From Desulfovibrionaceae bacterium (lineage in GTDB: Bacteria > Pseudomonadota > Gammaproteobacteria > Burkholderiales > Burkholderiaceae_C), in NCBI GenBank assembly GCA_009778355.1, contig WRJY01000290.1, positions 1-11,510 of the forward strand: a stretch of DNA of 11,510 bases. The letters are read 5' to 3'. The position numbers and the translations under genes are program-made. Below the pieces are notes generated by a model, which was not told the DNA's origin, made no database searches, and saw only the letters and a program-made list of their open reading frames with translations. Positions 6,006-11,510 of this stretch are shown one piece after another (position 1 is the first letter of the stretch; each line of letters starts with the position of its first letter).

Positions 6006-6017
6006 GCCGTGCACGGC
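6006..6017. promoter_or_regulatory. Perfect 12-base palindrome, candidate operator
   Basis: GCCGTGCACGGC is a perfect palindrome 26 bases upstream of the rhodanese GTG start and just downstream of the candidate -10 box at 5989-5994. A repressor dimer bound here could block the plus-strand genes; alternatively it may form a hairpin in the leader. The binding protein, if any, is unknown. Confidence 0.35.
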
Positions 6018-6043
6018 TGATTGATTGAGCAAGGAACGAAAAC

Positions 6044-6448
6044 GTGAATTTTTTAATGGCGAACTGGGTGCTGATCCTGCTGGCGCTGCTTTCCGGTGCG
6101 ATGCTGCTGATACCCATGATCCGGGGCGGCGGCGCCGGCGTGACGCCGGGCCAGGCGGTGCAACTCATCAACCGCGAGAAGGCGGTGGTGGTGGACGTGT
6201 GCGAGCCGGCCGAATACCAGGCCGGCCACGTGGGCGGGGCGCGGAACATTCCGCTCGGCCAGTTGAAGGAAAAACTGCCCGTAGCGGTCAAGAACAAGGC
6301 CACGCCGCTGGTGCTGGTGTGCGCATCGGGCATACGCTCGAACCGCGCGGCGGCTATCGCGCGCAAACTGGGCTACGAAAAGGCGCAGTCGCTGACCGGC
6401 GGCCTGAAAAGCTGGCGCGATGCCAACCTGCCCATCGAGCGCGCCTGA
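6044..6448 (+). CDS. Membrane-anchored rhodanese-like sulfurtransferase
   Basis: A 134-residue single-domain rhodanese with an N-terminal transmembrane segment (about residues 7-26, NWVLILLALLSGAMLLIPMI); the catalytic domain follows and probably faces the cytoplasm. The rhodanese fold is seen in DVCEPAEYQAGHVGGARNIPL (read from residue 51, in two parts: DVCEPAEY and GHVGGARNIPL) and the active-site loop LVCASGIRS with Cys93 as the persulfide carrier, then a GGLKSW end motif. It corresponds in position and architecture to E. coli YibN, upstream of grxC, secB and gpsA. The start is a GTG at 6044 with AAGGAA seven bases upstream; an in-frame ATG at 6056 lacks such a site. The sulfur donor and acceptor are unknown. 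A link to the MoeB-like enzyme nearby is possible but only contextual. Confidence 0.93.
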   Translation: MNFLMANWVLILLALLSGAMLLIPMIRGGGAGVTPGQAVQLINREKAVVVDVCEPAEYQAGHVGGARNIPLGQLKEKLPVAVKNKATPLVLVCASGIRSNRAAAIARKLGYEKAQSLTGGLKSWRDANLPIERA

Positions 6449-6500
6449 GCGCCGCAGCGCCGCGAAAGCACTACGCAAATACCACGAAAGCACTGCCGCC

Positions 6501-6761
6501 ATGCAAACCGTCAAGATGTACACCACCGGCGTCTGCCCCTACTGCATCCGCGCCAAGCAATTGCTGCACGCCAAGGGCGCAGAGCAGATCGAGGAAGTGC
6601 GCGTAGACCTGGACTCCGCGCAGCTTCAGCACATGATGCAGATCACCGGCCGCCGCACCGTGCCGCAGATCTTCATCGGCGACACCCACGTCGGCGGCCA
6701 TGACGATCTGGTAGCGTTGGACCGGCGCGGCGGGCTGGATCCATTGCTGCAAGGGAAATGA
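6501..6761 (+). CDS. grxC: Glutaredoxin 3
   Basis: An 86-residue dithiol glutaredoxin, a cytoplasmic glutathione-dependent reductant of disulfides and mixed disulfides. Seen: the active site CPYC (12-15), the cis-proline loop TVPQIF with Pro55, and the glutathione-binding GGHDDL (65-70). Length matches GrxC (about 83-87 residues). The ATG at 6501 gives the family start MQTVKMYTTG. The open frame extends upstream into the rhodanese gene but that part is not conserved. It lies 52 bases after the rhodanese stop; the gap contains CGAAAGCACT twice (6463-6472, 6485-6494) and no strong ribosome binding site. Co-transcription with the rhodanese gene is likely. Confidence 0.96.
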   Translation: MQTVKMYTTGVCPYCIRAKQLLHAKGAEQIEEVRVDLDSAQLQHMMQITGRRTVPQIFIGDTHVGGHDDLVALDRRGGLDPLLQGK

Positions 6762-6787
6762 ACCGTTCCAGGCGCCTGGGGCGCTGC

Positions 6788-6796
6788 TGACATAAT
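6788..6796 (+). promoter_or_regulatory. Candidate extended -10 promoter for secB
   Basis: TGACATAAT fits an extended -10 element (TG, one base, then CATAAT, five of six matches). It lies 27 bases after the grxC stop and about 75 bases before the secB start. No -35 box is evident, which extended -10 promoters can tolerate. It would start transcription at or just inside the hairpin at 6799-6838. Confidence 0.35.
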
Positions 6797-6798
6797 CC

Positions 6799-6838
6799 CC
6801 GGTTCGCGGCGCGTCGCGGCAAGCGAACGCCGGTTTTT
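6799..6838 (+). terminator. Terminator-like hairpin between grxC and secB
   Basis: Arms CCGG-TTCGC (6799-6807) and GCGAA-CG-CCGG (6823-6833, two-base bulge) are followed directly by TTTTT (6834-6838). This could end the rhodanese-grxC transcript. Because the only promoter-like sequence for secB lies upstream of it, it could also act as a leader hairpin or attenuator for secB. Confidence 0.5.
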
Positions 6839-6869
6839 CCCCCAACTCTCCTTCAAGTGAGATTTTCAC

Positions 6870-7352
6870 ATGGCTGACCAGGCTCCCGCTACCGCATCCG
6901 CTCCCGCTCCCGTGTTCAACATCCAGCGCGTCTATCTGAAAGAAGCCTCGCTGGAACAACCCAATTCGCCCGCCATCCTGCTGGAGCAGGCGCAGCCCTC
7001 GGTCGAGATCAGCCTGGGCGTCAACGCCCAGAACGTGGCCGACGGCATCCACGAAATCACCGTCAGCGCCACCGTGCAGACCAAGATCCAGGACAAGACC
7101 GTGTTCCTGGCCGAGTGCAAGCAGGCCGGCATCTTCGAGATACGCAACGTGCCCGACGAGCAAATGGGCCCAGTCATCGGCATCGCCTGTCCGCAAATCG
7201 TCTATCCCTACCTGCGCGGCAACGTCGCCGACCTGATTCAGCGCGCGGGCTTCCCGCCGGTGCACCTGGCCGAAATCAACTTTCAGCAAATGTACGAGCA
7301 GCAACGCCTGGCCGCCGAACAAAACCAGGCTGCCGCTGCCACCAAGCAGTAA
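6870..7352 (+). CDS. secB: Protein-export chaperone SecB
   Basis: A 160-residue cytoplasmic chaperone that works as a tetramer, holds precursor proteins unfolded and passes them to SecA. Seen: an Ala/Pro-rich N-terminus, then FNIQRVYLKEASLEQPNSP (16-34), the conserved NVADGIHEITVSATVQTK region, AGIFEIRNV, and ACPQIVYPYLRGNVADLIQ continuing to RAGFPPVHLAEINF. The C-terminus is Gln/Ala-rich and slightly acidic. Length is close to the usual 150-170 residues. The ATG at 6870 has only a weak purine stretch (AAGTGAG) upstream. Neighbours grxC and gpsA are the same as in E. coli. Confidence 0.98.
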   Translation: MADQAPATASAPAPVFNIQRVYLKEASLEQPNSPAILLEQAQPSVEISLGVNAQNVADGIHEITVSATVQTKIQDKTVFLAECKQAGIFEIRNVPDEQMGPVIGIACPQIVYPYLRGNVADLIQRAGFPPVHLAEINFQQMYEQQRLAAEQNQAAAATKQ

Positions 7353-7421
7353 AGAGGGGAACGGCGCAACCTCTGCGCGTGAATCAAGAACGTTCCAGCC
7401 TCCAACCATGCGCCGAGTGCC

Positions 7422-8453
7422 ATGAAAATCACCGTCATCGGCGCGGGCGCATGGGGCACGGCGGTGGCCGTCAGCGCGGCGCGCAACCCGGCTGGTCATC
7501 GAGTAACGCTGTGGGCGCGCGATGGCGTTCAGGCCCAGGCGATGGAGCAGACGCGCCAGAACGCGCGCTACCTGCCCGGCATTGCGCTGCCGCCCTCACT
7601 GCTGGTGCGCGGCGGCGATGAGGCCGGCCTGCGCCAGATCGCGCTGGAATCCGAACTGATCGTCGTCGCCACCCCGGTGGCCGGCCTGCGCGGGACGCTG
7701 GCGCTACTACAAGGACAAGGCGCGCGCGCGCCGGTCGGCTGGCTGTGCAAGGGCTTCGAGCCGGCGCAAAACCCCGGCGCGGCGCGGCCTTTCGGCCTGA
7801 TGCCGCACGAAGTGGCGCGGCAAGCCGCTCCCTCACTGTACGCGGGCGCGCTCAGCGGCCCCAGCTTCGCGCAGGAAGTGGCGCGCGGCCAGCCTTCCGC
7901 GCTGGTGGCCGCCAGCGGCCAGTTGCAGGTGCGGCAGGCGCTGGTCGAAGCCTTTCACAGTCCCACGCTGCGCGTGTACGCCAACGACGACCTCACGGGC
8001 GTCGAGGTCGGCGGAGCGGTCAAGAACGTGCTGGCCATCGCCACCGGCCTGGCCGACGGCCTGAGCCTGGGGCTGAACGCGCGCGCCGCCCTCATCACCC
8101 GCGGCCTGGCCGAAACCGCCCGCCTGGGCGTGGCGCTGGGCGCGCGGCACGAAACCTTCATGGGCCTGTCCGGCCTGGGCGACCTGGTGCTGACGGCCAC
8201 CGGCGACTTGAGCCGCAACCGCCGCGTCGGCCTGCTGCTGGCCAAAGGCAAGACGCTGAACGAAGCCGTGCAATCGCTCGGCCACGTCGCTGAAGGCGTG
8301 CACAGCGCCCGCACCGTGTTGCAGCGCGCCCGTCACCTGGGCGTGGACATGCCCATCGCCGAATGCGTCGTCGCCCTGCTGGACAGCCAGCTCAAACCCG
8401 CCGAAGCCGTCGCCGCGCTGATGGAGCGCGGGCCGAAGGGCGAGGTTTTGTAA
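7422..8453 (+). CDS. gpsA: Glycerol-3-phosphate dehydrogenase [NAD(P)+]
   Basis: A 343-residue cytoplasmic enzyme that reduces dihydroxyacetone phosphate to sn-glycerol 3-phosphate, the backbone for phospholipid synthesis. Seen: the Rossmann loop MKITVIGAGAWGTAVA (1-16), LCKGFE with Lys110, LSGPSFAQEVA (144-154), the catalytic Lys201 in GGAVKNVLAIATGLADG, and the substrate-binding GLSGLGDL (248-255) with SRNRR (264-268). The length is normal for the family. It starts 69 bases after secB, at an ATG that overlaps the stop of a five-codon reading frame (7408-7425). It converges on polA, with 75 bases between their stops and no obvious terminator. Confidence 0.98.
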   Translation: MKITVIGAGAWGTAVAVSAARNPAGHRVTLWARDGVQAQAMEQTRQNARYLPGIALPPSLLVRGGDEAGLRQIALESELIVVATPVAGLRGTLALLQGQGARAPVGWLCKGFEPAQNPGAARPFGLMPHEVARQAAPSLYAGALSGPSFAQEVARGQPSALVAASGQLQVRQALVEAFHSPTLRVYANDDLTGVEVGGAVKNVLAIATGLADGLSLGLNARAALITRGLAETARLGVALGARHETFMGLSGLGDLVLTATGDLSRNRRVGLLLAKGKTLNEAVQSLGHVAEGVHSARTVLQRARHLGVDMPIAECVVALLDSQLKPAEAVAALMERGPKGEVL

Positions 8454-8528
8454 TTGGAAGCCGCAGCTGCTCATCGGCGTCGATGAAACCGGCTTCGAGC
8501 AGGCGCGATGCCAGCGCCTCGGGAAAAA

Positions 8529-11327
8529 TCAATGCGCCCGCTCCCAATTCGGCCCCACTCCCACTTCGGCCATCAGGGGCACTTTCAGTTCGGCCACGCT
8601 GGCCATCAGGCGGGGGACTTCGGCGCGCACCCAGTCGATTTCGGGCTCGGGCACTTCCAGCACCAGTTCGTCGTGGACCTGCATGATGGTGCGGCTGGCG
8701 CGGCCCTGCCCGGCGATGGCGCGTTGCACCGCCAACATGCTCATTTTGATGAGGTCGGCTGCCGTGCCCTGCATGGGGGCGTTGATGGCGGCGCGTTCGG
8801 CGCCGGCGCGGCGCGGGCCGTTGGGGCTGTTGATTTCGGGCAGGTACAGGCGGCGGCCAAACACGGTTTCGACCCAGCCCCTGGTTTTGGCGGACTGCCG
8901 CGTTTCGTCCATGTAGCGCCGCACGCCGGGGTAGCGGTCGAAGTAACGCTCGATGTAGTTGCGCGCCGCGGTGTTGTCGATGCCCAGACTGCGCGCCAGG
9001 CCGAAGCTGCTCATGCCGTAGATGAGGCCGAAGTTGATGACCTTGGCGTAGCGCCGCTGTTCGCTGCTGACCTGCTCAGGGGCCAGGCCGAATACCTCGG
9101 CGGCGGTGGCGCGGTGCACGTCCTGCCCCTGCGCGAAGGCGGCCAGCAGCGCCGGGTCGCCTGACAGGTGGGCCATGATGCGCAGCTCGATCTGGCTGTA
9201 GTCGCAACTGACGATGACGCAGCCGGGCGGGGCGATGAAGGCTTCGCGGATGCGCCGCCCCTCGGGCGTGCGCACGGGGATGTTTTGCAGGTTGGGGTCG
9301 GCGCTGGCCAGGCGGCCAGTGACCGCCACGGCCTGCGCGTAGTGGGTGTGCACGCGGCCCGTGGCCGGGTTGACCATTTGCGGCAGCTTGTCGGTGTAAG
9401 TGCCCTTGAGCTTGGACAGGCTCCGGTGTTCCAGAATGCGCGCGGGCAGCGGGTAGTCTTCGGCCAGCTTTTCCAGCACTTCTTCGTCGGTGCTGGGCGC
9501 TCCGGTGGCGGTTTTTTTGACCACGGGCAGGCCGAGTTTCTGGAAGAAGATTTCGCCAATCTGCTTGGGCGAACCCAGGTTGAAGGGTTGGCCGGCCAGT
9601 TGGTGCGCCTCGTGCTCCAGCGCGATGATGCGCTGGCTCAACTCGCGGCTTTGCTGGCGCAGCAGCTCGGCGTCGATCAGCACGCCGTGACGTTCGATGT
9701 GCAGCAGCACGTCGCTGACGGCCAGCTCAAGCTCATAAATCCGTAGCAAGCCAGTGTTTCCCTGCAAGCGCGGCCAGAGGTTGAGATGAACGTCCAGGGT
9801 TTGATCTGCGTCCTCGCAGGCATAGTGCGCGGCCTGCTCCAGCGGCACCTGGGCGAAGGCAATCTGGTGCGCGCCCTTGCCGCACAGGTCTTCGTAGCTG
9901 ACGCCGCCGCGCCCCAGGTGGCGCTCGGCCAAGCTGGCGAGGCCGTGCGGCTTGTGCGCTTCGAGCACGTAGCTTTGCAGCATGGTGTCGTGCGCATAGC
10001 CGGCTGCGCGGATGCCGTGGTTGGCCAGCACGTGGCGGTCGTACTTGATGTGCTGGCCGAGCTTTTTCCTGTCCGGGTTTTCCAGCCAGGGTTTCAGGCG
10101 CGCCAGCACTTCATCGAGCGGCAGTTGCGCGGGCGCGCCGGGGCCCTGGTGCGCCAGCGGAATGTAGGCCGCCTGGCCTGGCGTGACGGCCAGCGAAATG
10201 CCGACGATGCGCGCCTGCATGGGGTCGAGGCTGGTGGTTTCGGTGTCCAGCGCGGTCAGTGCGGCGGCGTCGATGAGCGCCAGCCAGCGCTCGAACGCGG
10301 GCCAGTCGAGCACGGTGTCGTAGCGCGGATCGGCGGCTTGCGACGCCGCGGGCGCGCCGGCAAACAGGTCGGGCTCGGCTGGCGCTTGCGGCGCGCTCGC
10401 GCCTTGCAACGCCTTGGCCAGTGTCTTGAAGCCGAACCTTTGATAAAAATCAGCCAGCGCCGCCGTGTCGGCATCGCGGGCGGCGATGGCATCGAGCGCG
10501 GGCAGGCCATCGACGTGGCCGCTCAGGTCGCAATCGGTGCGGATGCGCAGCAAGTCGCGCCCGGTGGGCAGCCAGTCCAGCGCATCACGCAGGCGCTGGC
10601 CCGCCGCGCCCTTGATCTGATCGGCGTGGGCGACGATCTGTTCGAGCGAGCCGTATTCGCCAAGCCACTTGGCCGCCGTCTTGGGGCCGACCTTGTCCAC
10701 CCCCGGCACGTTGTCGATGGCGTCGCCCACCAGCGTCTGGTAGTCCAGCATCTGCGAGGCGGCGACGCCAAACTCGGCCCGCACCCCGGCCAGGTCGCGC
10801 CGCTTGCCGTTCATGGTGTCGATGATGGCCACGCGCTCGCTCACCAGTTGCGCCAAGTCCTTGTCGCCGCTGGAGATCACCACGTCCAGCCCCAACGCCT
10901 CGCCGGCGCGGGCCAGCGTGCCGATCACGTCGTCGGCCTCCACGCCGGGCATCAGCAGCACCGGCCAGCCCAGCAGTTTGACGGCTTCGTGAATGGGCGC
11001 GATCTGGCTGCGCAAATCGTCCGGCATGGGCGTGCGCTGGGCCTTGTAGCCGGGGTACAGGTCGTGGCGGAAGGTCTTGCCCGGCGCGTCGAACACGCAG
11101 GCGGCGTAGTGCGCCCGCGGGTAGTCCTTGCGCAGCGCCGTCAGCATGTTGATGATGCCGCGAATGGCGCCAGTGGGCTGGCTCGCCGGGTTGCCGGGGT
11201 CGGCGCGCAAATCGGGCATGGCGTGAAAGGCGCGGTACAGGTAGCTGGAGCCATCCACCAGCAAAAGCATGGGGCGCTGGGCGGCGGCTGCGCCGGAAGC
11301 GGTGTCAGTCATGGCGGCATTGTGCAT
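8529..11327 (-). CDS. polA: DNA polymerase I
   Basis: A 932-residue three-domain polymerase for Okazaki-fragment processing and repair synthesis. The 5'-nuclease domain (about 20-300) has LLLVDGSSYLYRAFHAMPDL, PGVEADDVIG, SGDKDLAQLV and GDAIDNVPGVDKVGPKTA. The 3'-5' exonuclease is intact: DTET (361-364), Asp430 in GQHIKYDRHVLANHG, and Tyr502/Asp506 in YACEDAD, so proofreading is expected. The polymerase domain has motif A VSCDYSQIELRIMAH (Asp709), motif B RRYAKVINFGLIYG (Lys762, Phe766) and motif C MQVHDELVLEV (Asp886); it ends GPNWERAH like E. coli Pol I. I chose the ATG at 11327, with AAGGAG 12 bases upstream. The ATG at 11312 (five residues shorter) or a GTG at 11357 are alternatives. It converges on gpsA and is divergent from the gene at 11346. 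Confidence 0.97.
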   Translation of the reverse strand: MHNAAMTDTASGAAAAQRPMLLLVDGSSYLYRAFHAMPDLRADPGNPASQPTGAIRGIINMLTALRKDYPRAHYAACVFDAPGKTFRHDLYPGYKAQRTPMPDDLRSQIAPIHEAVKLLGWPVLLMPGVEADDVIGTLARAGEALGLDVVISSGDKDLAQLVSERVAIIDTMNGKRRDLAGVRAEFGVAASQMLDYQTLVGDAIDNVPGVDKVGPKTAAKWLGEYGSLEQIVAHADQIKGAAGQRLRDALDWLPTGRDLLRIRTDCDLSGHVDGLPALDAIAARDADTAALADFYQRFGFKTLAKALQGASAPQAPAEPDLFAGAPAASQAADPRYDTVLDWPAFERWLALIDAAALTALDTETTSLDPMQARIVGISLAVTPGQAAYIPLAHQGPGAPAQLPLDEVLARLKPWLENPDRKKLGQHIKYDRHVLANHGIRAAGYAHDTMLQSYVLEAHKPHGLASLAERHLGRGGVSYEDLCGKGAHQIAFAQVPLEQAAHYACEDADQTLDVHLNLWPRLQGNTGLLRIYELELAVSDVLLHIERHGVLIDAELLRQQSRELSQRIIALEHEAHQLAGQPFNLGSPKQIGEIFFQKLGLPVVKKTATGAPSTDEEVLEKLAEDYPLPARILEHRSLSKLKGTYTDKLPQMVNPATGRVHTHYAQAVAVTGRLASADPNLQNIPVRTPEGRRIREAFIAPPGCVIVSCDYSQIELRIMAHLSGDPALLAAFAQGQDVHRATAAEVFGLAPEQVSSEQRRYAKVINFGLIYGMSSFGLARSLGIDNTAARNYIERYFDRYPGVRRYMDETRQSAKTRGWVETVFGRRLYLPEINSPNGPRRAGAERAAINAPMQGTAADLIKMSMLAVQRAIAGQGRASRTIMQVHDELVLEVPEPEIDWVRAEVPRLMASVAELKVPLMAEVGVGPNWERAH

Positions 11328-11339
11328 GGCAATTAAAAT

Positions 11340-11345
11340 CTCCTT
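11340..11345 (-). promoter_or_regulatory. Ribosome binding site of polA
   Basis: AAGGAG on the minus strand ends 12 bases before the ATG at 11327. This is longer than the usual 5-9 bases but much closer than for the ATG at 11312 (27 bases). It also lies inside the frame that begins with the GTG at 11357, which argues against that GTG. Confidence 0.5.
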
Positions 11346-11510
11346 ATGCGTGCTCACCTTCGATTCAGCGCCGGCCTGGCCGCCCTTGGCCTGGCGGTCA
11401 GCGCAAACGCCTGGGCTCAGGCACAGGCGCGGGCGCCAGCCCAGTCCTGCGCGGCCTCAACGCCGCCGTCGGCGTGCGGCAGGCCCGCCGCCGCGCGCGC
11501 CAGACCCGCC
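11346..11510 (+). CDS. Start of an exported protein gene, cut by the window edge
   Basis: The first 55 codons of a plus-strand frame with no stop before the window ends. The N-terminus MRAHLRFSAGLAALGLAVSA followed by NAWAQA is a clear signal peptide: basic start, hydrophobic core and a likely cleavage near AWA or AQA. The rest is Ala/Pro/Arg-rich with no family I can name. There is no ribosome binding site on the plus strand, and an in-frame TAA at 11334-11336 excludes earlier starts. In Pseudomonas and relatives, a small exported DUF2782 protein gene lies divergent from polA, next to homoserine kinase; this could be its counterpart, but the visible residues cannot confirm it. From about 11447 the +2-shifted frame looks at least as coding-like, so a frameshift cannot be excluded. 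Confidence 0.5.
   Translation, partial: MRAHLRFSAGLAALGLAVSANAWAQAQARAPAQSCAASTPPSACGRPAAARARPA

Noticed and set aside
9786..11336. 516-codon plus-strand open frame antisense to polA
   Set aside because: polA is intact in the other direction with all nuclease and polymerase motifs. The antisense translation has the same His/Gly/Ala-rich shadow composition and no recognisable domain.
1..11510. Prophage, insertion sequence, toxin-antitoxin or defence island
   Set aside because: All recognised genes are housekeeping genes with uniform composition; no transposase, integrase, tRNA-associated attachment site or nuclease/toxin gene is seen.

Overview
The window looks like chromosomal core sequence from a high-GC betaproteobacterium, most likely Burkholderiales near the Comamonadaceae. 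The evidence is the GC-rich third codon positions, the protein sequences themselves (TrmD, GpsA, SecB, PolA), the rhodanese-grxC-secB-gpsA cluster, and G/C-rich intergenic repeats of a kind common in that order. Almost every gene is a recognisable housekeeping gene. I see no prophage, insertion sequence, CRISPR array, toxin-antitoxin pair or defence system, and no convincing undescribed multi-gene system. The unusual content is in gene order and in the intergenic DNA.

Layout. Positions 1-99 hold two hairpins and a T-run, probably a plus-strand terminator. A minus-strand block follows, listed here in coordinate order: a NUDIX CoA-pyrophosphatase-type hydrolase (100-843), rplS (1146-1532) with a strong intrinsic terminator, trmD (1633-2397), moeB (2669-3436), the carboxyl-terminal protease ctpA (3659-5092) and the phosphoglycerate mutase gpmA (5178-5921). 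The divergent promoter region 5922-6043 separates gpmA from a plus-strand run: a membrane-anchored rhodanese (6044-6448), grxC (6501-6761), secB (6870-7352) and gpsA (7422-8453). polA (8529-11327, minus) converges on gpsA. At the right edge an exported-protein gene begins on the plus strand only 18 bases from the polA start and leaves the window.

How the genes fit together. trmD and rplS are the translation half of the usual rpsP-rimM-trmD-rplS operon; rpsP and rimM are not here, and a 271-base region with no recognised gene stands in their place. gpmA is transcribed first, then ctpA, then moeB: glycolysis, periplasmic proteolysis and sulfur-carrier activation. The plus-strand cluster combines sulfur/thiol chemistry (rhodanese, glutaredoxin), export chaperoning (SecB) and phospholipid precursor synthesis (GpsA). 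Its order matches the enterobacterial yibN-grxC-secB-gpsA cluster, but the mutase beside it is of the non-homologous cofactor-dependent type.

Intergenic DNA. Hairpin-forming REP-like repeats lie at 995-1028 and as an inverted pair at 3462-3552. The second site runs into about 3.2 copies of a 30-base imperfectly palindromic tandem repeat (3546-3641) just after the ctpA stop. Other items worth checking are alternative hairpins upstream of trmD, a 12-base palindrome and 11-base direct repeats in the gpmA/rhodanese promoter region, and a terminator-like hairpin in the secB leader.
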